This document shows, piece by piece, positions 1-7,605 of a stretch of 29,064 nt of DNA. The stretch's first letter is position 1; every line of letters starts with the position of its first letter. The position numbers were made by a program, and so were the translations under genes. The notes beneath the pieces were generated by a model. That model searched no databases. It was not told the origin of the DNA and saw only the letters and a program-made list of their open reading frames with translations. Location of the stretch: positions 247-29,310 of the forward strand of contig NZ_DIUM01000033.1 in assembly GCF_002423035.1 (NCBI RefSeq), given 5' to 3'. Source of the DNA: Thiocapsa sp. UBA6158 (GTDB lineage: Bacteria > Pseudomonadota > Gammaproteobacteria > Chromatiales > Chromatiaceae).

Positions 1-53
1 CAACGACCCCCACCATGTCAAGGTGGTGCTCTAACCAACTGAGCTACGCGCCT
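1..53 (-). tRNA. tRNA-Val (anticodon GAC), 3' part cut off by window edge
   Basis: Read on the minus strand, the segment gives a 7-nt acceptor strand (AGGCGCG), TA at positions 8-9, a D arm with GCTC and GAGC flanking the AGTTGGTTA loop, and an anticodon stem CCACC/GGTGG around loop TTGACAT. The loop places GAC at positions 34-36, so the tRNA reads Val codon GTC. The variable loop begins at the window edge; the T arm and 3' acceptor strand lie outside. The sequence closely matches the known gammaproteobacterial tRNA-Val(GAC) body. Confidence 0.93.
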
Positions 54-70
54 GTCGTTGCGAGCCCGGA

Positions 71-98
71 ATAATACAGGCCCCTACGATCTTTGCAA
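71..98 (-). promoter_or_regulatory. sigma70-type promoter for tRNA-Val
   Basis: On the minus strand there is a -35 box TTGCAA (93-98), a 16-bp spacer and a -10 box TATTAT (71-76). The tRNA 5' end at 53 would lie about 10 nt downstream of the start site, a typical short tRNA leader. Confidence 0.6.
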
Positions 99-342
99 AG
101 TCTTTTTTGTGCGTCGTTGGACTGTCAGTATGGAAAATCGGTCGATGCTTCACTCGACCAAACCACAAGGCGATGCCCGAGAGCACACCGACATTCCCCG
201 CCGCCTGCCCCTGGAGGCCCGACGAGATCCTCTCGGAAACCTTCCTGCCGGATCACGGCTGAGGCATCGACCGAGCTCCTTCTCGCACCCAACGGGCTTT
301 GCAGTCTCGTTCGGCAACGCCACGAACCCACCGCGAGTGGCT

Positions 343-351
343 TGTTATACT
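343..351 (+). promoter_or_regulatory. extended -10 element upstream of fumarase
   Basis: TGTTATACT is an extended -10 (TG, one base, TATACT). No good -35 is seen 16-18 bp upstream, as expected for extended -10 promoters. Transcription would start near 358, leaving about 27 nt before ATG 385, which favours that start over the in-frame ATG at 358. Confidence 0.45.
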
Positions 352-384
352 GCGCGGATGTCCGGAACGAGGCACCGCAGACCC

Positions 385-1908
385 ATGACCATCATCCGCG
401 AGACCGACTTTGTCCAAAGCATCGCAGACGCGCTGCAATTTATCTCCTACTATCACCCGCGCGACTATGTCCAAGCCCTGACAGCGGCTTACGAGATCGA
501 GGAATCGCCTGCCGCGAAGGATGCAATGGCTCAGATCCTGGTCAACTCCCGGATGTGTGCGGAGGGGCACCGGCCGATCTGTCAGGACACCGGCATGGTC
601 GTGGTCTTTCTGAAGATCGGCATGGCGGTGCGCTGGGACGCGACCACGGGGATTCAGGAGATGGTCGACGCGGGCGTGCGCAGGGCTTACGGCCATCCCG
701 ACAATGTGCTGCGCGCATCCATGGTCTCGCCCCCTATCGGTGAGCGCAAGAATACCGGGGACAACACGCCGGCCGTCGTGCATGTCGAGCTGGTGCCCGG
801 CGATCACGTCGAGGTGCGTCTGGCGGCGAAGGGCGGCGGCTCCGAGAACAAGGCGAAATTCGCGGTCTTGAACCCGAGCGAAAGCCTGGTCGACTGGGTG
901 CTCAAGACGGTTCCGACCATGGGTGCGGGTTGGTGCCCGCCCGGGATGCTCGGGATCGGGATCGGCGGGTCCGCCGAGAAGGCGATGCTGCTCGCGAAGG
1001 AGTCGCTGATGGAGCACATCGACATCCACGAGATCAAGGCGCGCGGTCCGGCGAATCCCGTCGAAGCGCTGCGCCTGGAGCTGCACGAGAAGGTCAACGG
1101 GCTCGGCATCGGCGCGCAGGGTCTCGGCGGGCTCACCACGGTGCTGGATGTGAAGATCCTGACCTATCCGACCCATGCCGCCTCGCTCCCGGTCGCCATG
1201 ATTCCGAACTGCGCGGCGACGCGGCATCTGGAATTCACGCTCGACGGCTCCGGGCCGGTTGCGCTCACCCCGCCGAGCCTGGACGATTGGCCTCCGATCA
1301 CCTGGGACGCGGCTGCCGGGGCGCGTCGCGTCCATCTCGACGGACTGACCCGCGAGGAGATCGCAACCTGGCAGCCGGGCGAGCGACTCCTGCTCTCGGG
1401 CAAGCTGCTGACCGGCCGGGACGCAGCCCACAAGCGCATCGCCGATCTCCTGGATCGGGGCGAGCGCCTGCCGGAAGGTGTGGATCTCACCAATCGGTTC
1501 ATCTACTACGTCGGCCCCGTCGACCCGGTGCGCGACGAGGTCGTGGGTCCGGCCGGACCGACCACGGCCACACGGATGGACAAATTCACCGACCGGCTGC
1601 TCGAGCGTACCGGCCTGATCGGGATGATCGGCAAGGCCGAGCGCGGTCCCGCGGCGATCGATGCCATCAAAAAACATGGAGCGGTCTACTTGATGGCCGT
1701 CGGCGGCGCGGCCTTCTTGGTCGCCAAGGCGGTCAAATCGTCGCGACTCATCGCCTTCGAGGATCTCGGGATGGAGGCGATTCGCGAATTCGAGGTCGAA
1801 GACATGCCGGTGACCGTCGCCGTCGACAGCCGCGGCGAATCCGTGCATCGAACGGGGCCTGCCAAATGGCGCAACAAGATCGGGCTGATCCCGGTGGAAG
1901 TCATCTAA
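385..1908 (+). CDS. fumA: class I (iron-sulfur) fumarate hydratase
   Basis: This is a 507-aa class I fumarase of the single-chain FumA/FumB type. It interconverts fumarate and malate in the citric acid cycle using an oxygen-sensitive [4Fe-4S] cluster. The N-terminal alpha domain carries RPICQDTG (Cys66), GAGWCPPG (Cys184) and MIPNCAATRH (Cys276), the three expected cluster cysteines; the C-terminal beta domain includes GPTTATRMDKFT and the KGERGPAAID-like stretch typical of the family. The frame is open upstream of ATG 385, but similarity to the family begins there and the promoter supports it. The next gene starts on the last base of the stop codon (TAATG), so the two are probably cotranscribed. 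Not likely to be tartrate dehydratase, whose two halves are usually separate chains. Confidence 0.93.
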   Translation: MTIIRETDFVQSIADALQFISYYHPRDYVQALTAAYEIEESPAAKDAMAQILVNSRMCAEGHRPICQDTGMVVVFLKIGMAVRWDATTGIQEMVDAGVRRAYGHPDNVLRASMVSPPIGERKNTGDNTPAVVHVELVPGDHVEVRLAAKGGGSENKAKFAVLNPSESLVDWVLKTVPTMGAGWCPPGMLGIGIGGSAEKAMLLAKESLMEHIDIHEIKARGPANPVEALRLELHEKVNGLGIGAQGLGGLTTVLDVKILTYPTHAASLPVAMIPNCAATRHLEFTLDGSGPVALTPPSLDDWPPITWDAAAGARRVHLDGLTREEIATWQPGERLLLSGKLLTGRDAAHKRIADLLDRGERLPEGVDLTNRFIYYVGPVDPVRDEVVGPAGPTTATRMDKFTDRLLERTGLIGMIGKAERGPAAIDAIKKHGAVYLMAVGGAAFLVAKAVKSSRLIAFEDLGMEAIREFEVEDMPVTVAVDSRGESVHRTGPAKWRNKIGLIPVEVI

Positions 1909-2921
1909 TGGAAACCTATCGTGCATTTCGGATCCATCAAGACGCCCGGGGTCACCGCGCCGGTCTCGAGGCGCTTCCGAAGCAGGCTCCCGAGACGGGC
2001 GAGGTCCTGGTGCGGGTCACCTATTCGAGCGTCAATTACAAGGATGCACTGGCCGGCACGGGACGCGGCAAGATCCTGCGGACCTTCCCGCTGGTCGGCG
2101 GTGTCGATGCAGCCGGTATCGTGGAGCAGTCCAACGATCCCGCCTACCGAACCGGCGATGCGGTCGTTGCGACGGGCTGGGGCCTGAGCTTCGACCACGA
2201 CGGCGGCTATGCCGAGTATCTGCGCGTGCCTGCGACCTGGTTGGCGCCGATTCCGGTCGGGTTGGATCCACGCTCGTCCATGATCCTCGGCACCGCCGGA
2301 TTCACCGCGGCACTGGCGGTGCACCGGATGCAGGTCAACGGCCAGCGACCCGAGATGGGTCCGATCCTGGTGACGGGCGCAAGCGGCGGGGTCGGCTCCA
2401 TGGCCATCGCAATCCTCGCCCGGCTCGGCTACGAGGCGGTCGCGCTTTCGGGCAAACCGGAGCTCGCGGACTGGCTGAAGGCGATCGGTGCGGCTCGCAT
2501 CATCGGGCGCGATGCACTGGCCGAGGCAAAACGGCCATTGGAGAAGGCCCTCTGGGGCGGTGCCATCGACAATGTCGGCGGCGAGATCCTCGCGCAGATC
2601 ACGCGCACCACGTTCCCGAACGGGAACATCGCGAGCATCGGGCTCGCCGGCGGCCACCCGCTCGAGACCACCGTCATGCCCTTTATCCTGCGCGGGGTGA
2701 GTCTGCTCGGCTGCAACTCGGTGGATGTCCAGCAGACGCTGCGCACCGAGCTGTGGGGGCATCTGGCGAGCGACTGGCACCCGGCCGACTTGGACCTGCT
2801 TCTCGGAGAGACCGTCGATCTGGATGGCCTGCCCCGGGTCTTCGAGGAGATGCTGGCGGGGAAGACGCACGGGCGGATATTGGTGGAGATCGCGCCTGCA
2901 TCCGACAAGAACGGCGGCTAA
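1908..2921 (+). CDS. acuI: AcuI/YhdH-family acryloyl-CoA reductase (NADPH)
   Basis: This 337-aa protein is a zinc-independent medium-chain dehydrogenase/reductase of the YhdH/AcuI family, which reduces acryloyl-CoA to propionyl-CoA with NADPH. Family marks are the N-terminal SSVNYKDALA and GVDAAGIVE segments, the GWGLSFDHDGGYAEYLRVP stretch, the nucleotide-binding loop TGASGGVGSMA near residue 150, and the C-terminal hinge ending in GRILVEI. The length matches the family (about 325-335 aa). Its start overlaps the fumarase stop by one base, so translation is probably coupled. In phototrophs AcuI removes toxic acryloyl-CoA during DMSP or 3-hydroxypropionate metabolism; the pairing with fumarase suggests a link to C4/C3 acid metabolism, but that is inference. 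Confidence 0.88.
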   Translation: METYRAFRIHQDARGHRAGLEALPKQAPETGEVLVRVTYSSVNYKDALAGTGRGKILRTFPLVGGVDAAGIVEQSNDPAYRTGDAVVATGWGLSFDHDGGYAEYLRVPATWLAPIPVGLDPRSSMILGTAGFTAALAVHRMQVNGQRPEMGPILVTGASGGVGSMAIAILARLGYEAVALSGKPELADWLKAIGAARIIGRDALAEAKRPLEKALWGGAIDNVGGEILAQITRTTFPNGNIASIGLAGGHPLETTVMPFILRGVSLLGCNSVDVQQTLRTELWGHLASDWHPADLDLLLGETVDLDGLPRVFEEMLAGKTHGRILVEIAPASDKNGG

Positions 2922-2926
2922 GGGCC

Positions 2927-2955
2927 GGATGGGTAGAGCGCAGCGAGGCCCATCC
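2927..2955. repeat. palindromic extragenic element downstream of acuI
   Basis: Arms GGATGGG (2927-2933) and CCCATCC (2949-2955) are perfect inverted repeats around a 15-nt loop containing GAGCGCAGCGAGG. Elements of this wording (GGATGGG with a GAGCGCAGCGA core) recur between genes in many proteobacteria, as I remember them. It lies 5 bp past the acuI stop and could act as a 3' end hairpin, but there is no T run. Confidence 0.55.
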
Positions 2956-2987
2956 TCCCCGCGCCAACGCCCGTGCGAGCCACAACC

Positions 2988-3019
2988 AACCGACGGCGCA
3001 AGTAACCGACGGCGCAAGT
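2988..3019. repeat. perfect tandem repeat, 16 bp x 2
   Basis: AACCGACGGCGCAAGT occurs twice head to tail, at 2988-3003 and 3004-3019, with no mismatch. It lies in the gap between acuI and the minus-strand genes and has no coding reading. Confidence 0.8.
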
Positions 3020-3086
3020 CGTGCGTCCTATCCTCAGCACAACCTACGGGCCGAATTCGGGAACCGGCGGCGCGAAGGGCGCAAAG

Positions 3087-3115
3087 AAAACGGCCCGAGC
3101 ATGCAACTCGGGCCG
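3087..3115 (-). terminator. rho-independent terminator for the 79-aa gene
   Basis: On the minus strand a perfect 9-bp stem CGGCCCGAG/CTCGGGCCG with loop TTGCATG is followed by TTTTCTTTG. It starts 12 bp past the stop of the small minus-strand gene, so it should end that transcript. Confidence 0.85.
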
Positions 3116-3127
3116 GCCTACGCCCGT

Positions 3128-3367
3128 TCAGGACGCCTGCTTGTAGTAGTGGTGAATCTCGTCGTCGCGATAATGGCTGTCGGTCCAGCAGCGCGGCAGA
3201 ATCTCGTCCGAGATGAACATCAGCTCGGACTTGTCGAACGTCTCCGGCTCCTGGGCCTCTTCGCCATAGTGATAGCGCCCGACGATCTTCGGGTGCATCG
3301 GGTTGAACAGATCCCGCTGACTCAGGACCTCGATCAACTTGCCGGTAGTGCGATGTTTGAGAAACAT
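3128..3367 (-). CDS. small conserved protein of unknown function (79 aa)
   Basis: A 79-aa acidic soluble protein with no signal peptide or membrane segment. It begins MFLKHRTTGKLIEVL and contains GRYHYGEE and ELMFISDEILPRCWTDSHY. Similar short proteins occur widely in gammaproteobacteria, sometimes labelled acetyltransferase without basis; it is far too short for that fold. The start is well supported by AGGAGGT about 6 nt upstream of ATG 3367, one of the strongest ribosome binding sites in the window. It has its own apparent promoter (3408-3435) and terminator (3087-3115), so it seems to be a single-gene unit. The C-terminal part with conserved-looking W, H and Y residues may be its functional surface. 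Function unknown. Confidence 0.75.
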   Translation of the reverse strand: MFLKHRTTGKLIEVLSQRDLFNPMHPKIVGRYHYGEEAQEPETFDKSELMFISDEILPRCWTDSHYRDDEIHHYYKQAS

Positions 3368-3407
3368 GGCTTGACCTCCTGCGCAAGGGATTGATCCGTC
3401 GTCTTCA

Positions 3408-3435
3408 AGTATGGCACCGGGTCAGCCCTTGGCAA
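3408..3435 (-). promoter_or_regulatory. sigma70-type promoter of the 79-aa gene
   Basis: Minus strand TTGCCA (3430-3435), a 16-bp spacer, and CATACT (3408-3413). The start site would be near 3401, about 34 nt before ATG 3367. It lies between ibaG and the 79-aa gene, so the latter need not depend on ibaG transcription. Confidence 0.5.
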
Positions 3436-3462
3436 GGTCCGACCCTGCCGAACCGGCTTGCC

Positions 3463-3705
3463 TCAGCCGCTTTGCTCGGCCGATTGCGCCGGCGTCAAGG
3501 TCTTGATCGACAGGGCGTGCAGCTCTCCGCTTGCGATCTGGGATTTGACGGTATCCATCACCAGACGCTGTTTCTTGATCGGCGTGAGGCCTTCGAATGC
3601 CTCGCTGACGACAACGGCGTCGAAATGACTGCCGTCTCCTGAGACCTGGACCTCGGCGCCGGGGATGCCCTGACGGATGAGATGTGCGACTGCTTCGATT
3701 TCCAA
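3463..3705 (-). CDS. ibaG: BolA-family protein IbaG
   Basis: This 80-aa protein is a BolA-like partner of monothiol glutaredoxins in iron-sulfur handling, of the IbaG (YrbA) branch. The family core EVQVSGDGSHFDAVVVSE, then FEGLTPIKKQRLV and HALSIKTLTPAQ, aligns along the whole length with E. coli IbaG as I recall it. The frame is open far upstream, but similarity begins at EIEAVAHLI. The best start is TTG 3705, with TCAGGAG six nt upstream; no ATG or GTG lies nearby. In many gammaproteobacteria ibaG sits beside murA and the mla genes; here it stands alone next to a small unknown gene. Family call sure, start less so. Confidence 0.88.
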   Translation of the reverse strand: MEIEAVAHLIRQGIPGAEVQVSGDGSHFDAVVVSEAFEGLTPIKKQRLVMDTVKSQIASGELHALSIKTLTPAQSAEQSG

Positions 3706-4059
3706 CGGATGCTCCTGAACCGCGCCCGGCGCGGTATGCGATGGTTTTGGATGGGATCGGCCCCGGCAGACTTGACGTTCGCTGGAGGCGGCGCGGTTTA
3801 AGGTATTCAAAAAGATCATTGCAAACCGCGTCCCCGCGAAGGTCCGTGGATACACCAAAGGTCGGAGTCACTCGAAAGTGAGCATCTCGCTTTGGACGCG
3901 GTTTAATTGCCTCGATTCCGCCCCCTCGGCGAGCGGGAACTGCGGCGCCCGCTCGCCGCCGACTTCAGTAAGATAAGGCTTTGTACTCGCGGAGCAAGCA
4001 CGGGGAGCCGGCGGCACCGCACGGGCGACGCCCTGTTCGGCCCGCCGTCGGGCGCGCAC
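3706..4059. other. intergenic region between ibaG and yhaN, with palindromic repeat
   Basis: This 354-bp stretch separates two minus-strand genes. Its only clear content is the palindromic element at 3823-3905 and a further copy of the arm word CGCGGTTTA at 3792-3800. Short open frames exist on both strands, but they run through the repeat and show no family features. Confidence 0.6.
3823..3905 (-). repeat. palindromic intergenic repeat, copy A
   Basis: Outer arms AAACCGCGTCC (3823-3833) and GGACGCGGTTTA (3894-3905) are inverted repeats. Read on the minus strand, the element starts TAAACCGCGT and contains a core (3868-3885) matching copy B at 10104-10173 with few differences. The core folds into a 5-bp hairpin TCACT/AGTGA with a TTCG loop. 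It is 83 bp long here, about 13 bp longer than copy B. Confidence 0.75.
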
Positions 4060-7000
4060 TCACGACCCCAAACGGTGGACCCAAACCCGTTCTTGGCTCG
4101 GATCGAGCTGCCGCGCCTGCTCGATGTCGCGGCCGTGGTGCGTGAAGAGGATCACCTGGGTCTTAGCCGAGAAGTCGGCCAGGGTCGCGAGTGTGGCGAG
4201 CGCGCGCTCGTCGTCGAACTGGACGAGGATGTCGTCGACAACGAACGGCATCGGCTCGGCGGCTTGGAGAGACTGTTCCAGGTTGGCGAGACGCAGCGCC
4301 AGATAGAGCTGATCGCGGGTACCCGTGCTCATCGCCTCCACGCGCAGTCGCTCGCCGCTGTTGCGCAGACCGACCAAGACGGGCTGGTCGGCCTCGTCGA
4401 AATCGGTCTCGACCGCACTGAAGGCGCCGCACGTCAGGCGCGCGAAATAGCTGCTGGTTCGCCCGAGGATCGGGTCGCTGTTTTGGCGGCGGAAGCGCTC
4501 GATCTCGTCGCGCAGGATGCGTGCCGCGAGCTTGAGGCGAACATACTGCTCGGCCTGGGTGCGGATGCCGGCGAGGATCTGTTGGGACTCTTCGGCGAGT
4601 GCGGCGGCGGAGCCCTCCCCGCCCATCGCCTTGAGGGCGCGATCCGCGTCGGCCTTCTCCTCGATCAGCGCGCGGTGCGCAGGACGCAGTTCCTGCTCGA
4701 GGCGCGCCTCGATCTCTGCCAGCCGCACGACCAACCGATCCTGGTCGACGGCGGCCGCCTCTTGTGCGAGCGCCGCGATCCCCAGGCCGTCACCGGCACG
4801 CATGAGTGCGCGCTCGACATCCTCCAACTCTGCGGCGAGTCGCCGCCGGTCGCGGACGCGCTCCTCGATCAACGGCAATTCTTCCGGCGCTTGACACGCG
4901 GCCTGACGACAGAGTTCGATGAAGACGCGATCGGCCGCCGCGACCGCCGTCTCCGACTCGCGAATCTCCTCCTCGGTGCGAATCGCCTGGGCGCTCAGCC
5001 CCTCGAGTCGCGTCCTGATGGCGCGTTGCTCGTCGAGCCGCGCATGCAGCGTCAAGATCGCCTCCTCTACCGGACGCTCCAGCAGATCGACGGCGAGTCG
5101 ACCGAGACAGTCGCGGGTCTGCGCGACGAAGGCGGCAGCATCCCGATCGATGCCTGCAATGCGCGTCCTCAAGAGTGCCGCGGCCTCGATCTTCGCCACC
5201 GCATCCGCGATCATCTGAAGATCGTCCGAGACCTCGCCCGGGCCGGCATCCGGCGCGAGTCCGAGCTCGGCCATGAGGGCGGTCCAGTCCGTCCGCCATG
5301 CGGCGTGCGCGGCCTGTGCGTCGGTCAGCTCGCGGCTCAGGTGTGAAGCCCGCTCCCGGAGTTCCGCGATCTCGCGCTCCAGCGCAAGACGCGTGCGCAC
5401 GCCCTCCTCGGCGGCACGCTGCCGCGCCTCCGCCGACCCGATGAGACCGCCGAGCTCGGGTGTGGCGAGTGCAGTGGATCCAGGGTCAAGGGTTGCGCCC
5501 GGGGTGCCGAGTGCACTCAAGAGCGCAGCGCGGTGCGATGCCCGCACCGCCTCGCGGGTCTCGATGCGTTCGCGCAGCTCCTCGGCTTGGCGGATCCGCT
5601 CCCGAAGCCGCGCGGCGCGCGCGCGCCAGGGCAGCATCTCGGACGGCTGCAGCGGAGCCATGGCGCAAGGCGACCAGAGCCTATGCCATGCCCCCTCGGA
5701 ACGGGTGATGCAAGACGCCAGCTCGGCCAATGCGCGCTCGACCTCGTCCAGCTCATGCTGCGCGACCTCCAGCCGCGCCCGGGTCGTCGCCCGGTCATGG
5801 ACACGCCCTGCCTCGCGGCGCAGCCGATCGGCAACCTCGTCGGCCCCGGTCAGCGCGCCCTCGAAGGCATCCGCAAGGGGAGTCTCGGTGTCGTACAGCC
5901 GCGCCTCGGCGCCGACATCCTCGCCCGCGATCCATGCCCGCTTCACGAGCAGCCAGCCTCGATCGCGATGCGCGCGGGACTGCGTCAGATCATCCTCGGA
6001 GGGCACGGAGCCGCTCAGCTCCAACACCCGCAGGGCCTCTTCGCACCGCAGACGCTCGGCGCTCAGCTCCGAGCGCTTCGACTCCAATGCCTGCCGCTGC
6101 TCGTTCAGCGCGCGGGTGTCGTCCGCGAAGCGTCGCACACTCTCCTCGTCCGGCAAGGGTGCGGCGATTAGATCGACCAGCCCGCCCGACCAAAGACCGA
6201 GTGCGGATAGCCCCTGCTCGCACGCCCTGCGTTGCGCCGTCAGCGCCATCCGTTCCTCGAGAATCGCTTGATCCAGGTCTCCGGCACGGCGCGCGGCATC
6301 GAGCGCGTTTCGCAGATCGGTCGAAACGACCGCTGCGGGCAGCTCGGCAAGCGCCGCCGTGCGCCGTTCGAGGCGCTCTTGGGTCTCGGCGAGATCGGCG
6401 CGGGCCTTCGCGACCGCGTCGATCACGGCGGCCTTGCGGGCGCCGAGCTCGGTCGCGCGTCGTCTGCGCGAGAGCAGCGGCGTCAGTCGGGCGACATCGA
6501 CAGGCGCTGAATCGCCCGCGAGATCCGGCCGCACCTGCTGCAACAGCGCGCCGGCCTCGGATTCTCGGCGCGCCAGCTCGGCGACCAGCTCGGTGCGATC
6601 CTGCGCGGCCTTGCGATGGCTGCCGAGCCGCTCGCGCAGGTCATCGATCGACTCCGACCCCCGGAGCAGGTCCTCCGATACGGCATCGCCCTGCTCGCAA
6701 ACGAGCGCGCGCAACCCATCAAGCCGGTGCTGCGCATTGGCGCGGGCCTCGGATGCTCGGGCCAGTTTGGCGAGCGCCTCCTCGCGACGCGTCGCAAAAT
6801 CATCCGCGAGTACGGGCACGGCACCGATCCCGTCCAACTGCTCCCGCAGCCGGGTCATGCGCACTAGATCAGGAAGGGTGCGCCGAATGCGTTCGAGCCG
6901 GCTGCGCTCGAGCGTCATCTGCGCGATCTCCGCGTCCATCGCCGCCAGCTCGCGAATCGTCCGATCGAGCGACGCCTTGGCCTGCTCCCATTCACGGACC

Positions 7001-7605
7001 GACAGGCTCGCATCGCGGACGCGACGCTCGGTCTCGCCGAGCTCGCCGATCAGCGCGTTGATCCGCGGCTTGGAGGCGCGCGGCAGAAAGAGCCCGTTGG
7101 CCTCTTGGTCGAGTCGATCCAGAACCCGGTGGATTGCGGTGGCGCCGAGCGCGGTGCCGAACAGCGCCTCGGCCTCCCTGCCCCGCTCTTCGAGCAGGGT
7201 TTGACCGCCGCCGACCAGGCTCTCGTAATCGATCCCGAAGAGGCGCTCGAACAGGCCGTCGTCCACCTCGCCCAGGAAGGGCAACAGCGCATCCTCGCCG
7301 ATCGCCTTTCCGTGCGGATCGAGCAGGGTGCTCTTGCGGCCCTTGCGTCGGACGAATTCAAGCTCATCGCCATTGCGGTTGCGCAGTCGCCCGCCGAGAC
7401 GCAGCTCCTGCTTGCCGTGTCGGAAAGCATCGCGGGTGCGCTCGTGGATCCCGAAGAGCAAGCCGCGCAGTGCACGCAGTGCCGAGCTTTTCCCGGCCTC
7501 GTTGGGGCCGAAGACCAGGTGCAGTCCCTCGCAGCCGCCGCTCAGATCGAGGCGGCGGTCGGTGAAAGGACCGAATGCGCGCAGATCCAGCTGCAGGATC
7601 TTCAT
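4060..7605 (-). CDS. yhaN: YhaN-type SMC/Rad50-like ATPase
   Basis: An 1181-aa SbcC/Rad50-like ATPase that should pair with the nuclease encoded just upstream to process DNA ends. The N-terminal lobe has MKILQLDLRAFGPF and Walker A GPNEAGKS (33-40). A long Glu/Arg/Leu/Ala-rich coiled-coil region fills roughly 180-1000. The C-terminal lobe has the ABC signature-like STGTRDQLYLALRLA (from 1093), Walker B PFVVDDILVQFDD (about 1120-1132) and the switch segment ILFTHH (about 1152-1157). YhaN proteins lack an obvious Rad50 zinc-hook CxxC, and none is evident here. The ATG overlaps the yhaO stop (ATGA), so the two are translationally coupled. Family call firm; the exact DNA substrate of YhaON is not well established. 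Confidence 0.92.
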   Translation of the reverse strand: MKILQLDLRAFGPFTDRRLDLSGGCEGLHLVFGPNEAGKSSALRALRGLLFGIHERTRDAFRHGKQELRLGGRLRNRNGDELEFVRRKGRKSTLLDPHGKAIGEDALLPFLGEVDDGLFERLFGIDYESLVGGGQTLLEERGREAEALFGTALGATAIHRVLDRLDQEANGLFLPRASKPRINALIGELGETERRVRDASLSVREWEQAKASLDRTIRELAAMDAEIAQMTLERSRLERIRRTLPDLVRMTRLREQLDGIGAVPVLADDFATRREEALAKLARASEARANAQHRLDGLRALVCEQGDAVSEDLLRGSESIDDLRERLGSHRKAAQDRTELVAELARRESEAGALLQQVRPDLAGDSAPVDVARLTPLLSRRRRATELGARKAAVIDAVAKARADLAETQERLERRTAALAELPAAVVSTDLRNALDAARRAGDLDQAILEERMALTAQRRACEQGLSALGLWSGGLVDLIAAPLPDEESVRRFADDTRALNEQRQALESKRSELSAERLRCEEALRVLELSGSVPSEDDLTQSRAHRDRGWLLVKRAWIAGEDVGAEARLYDTETPLADAFEGALTGADEVADRLRREAGRVHDRATTRARLEVAQHELDEVERALAELASCITRSEGAWHRLWSPCAMAPLQPSEMLPWRARAARLRERIRQAEELRERIETREAVRASHRAALLSALGTPGATLDPGSTALATPELGGLIGSAEARQRAAEEGVRTRLALEREIAELRERASHLSRELTDAQAAHAAWRTDWTALMAELGLAPDAGPGEVSDDLQMIADAVAKIEAAALLRTRIAGIDRDAAAFVAQTRDCLGRLAVDLLERPVEEAILTLHARLDEQRAIRTRLEGLSAQAIRTEEEIRESETAVAAADRVFIELCRQAACQAPEELPLIEERVRDRRRLAAELEDVERALMRAGDGLGIAALAQEAAAVDQDRLVVRLAEIEARLEQELRPAHRALIEEKADADRALKAMGGEGSAAALAEESQQILAGIRTQAEQYVRLKLAARILRDEIERFRRQNSDPILGRTSSYFARLTCGAFSAVETDFDEADQPVLVGLRNSGERLRVEAMSTGTRDQLYLALRLANLEQSLQAAEPMPFVVDDILVQFDDERALATLATLADFSAKTQVILFTHHGRDIEQARQLDPSQERVWVHRLGS

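Larger units (their letters stand above)
54..384. other. intergenic region between tRNA-Val and fumarase
   Basis: This 331-bp stretch separates two divergent genes. It holds the tRNA promoter near its left end and an extended -10 for the fumarase near its right end. The remainder can be read as open frames on both strands, but none has a recognisable protein or a convincing ribosome binding site. Confidence 0.5.

Noticed and set aside
253..1926. Long minus-strand open frame opposite the fumarase gene (557 codons).
   Set aside because: It is the antisense reading of a conserved enzyme gene; rich in Arg, Asp and His without family features, as is common in GC-rich DNA.
2988..3019. Possible CRISPR remnant from the 16-bp direct repeats.
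   Set aside because: The copies are directly adjacent with no spacer, and there are only two.
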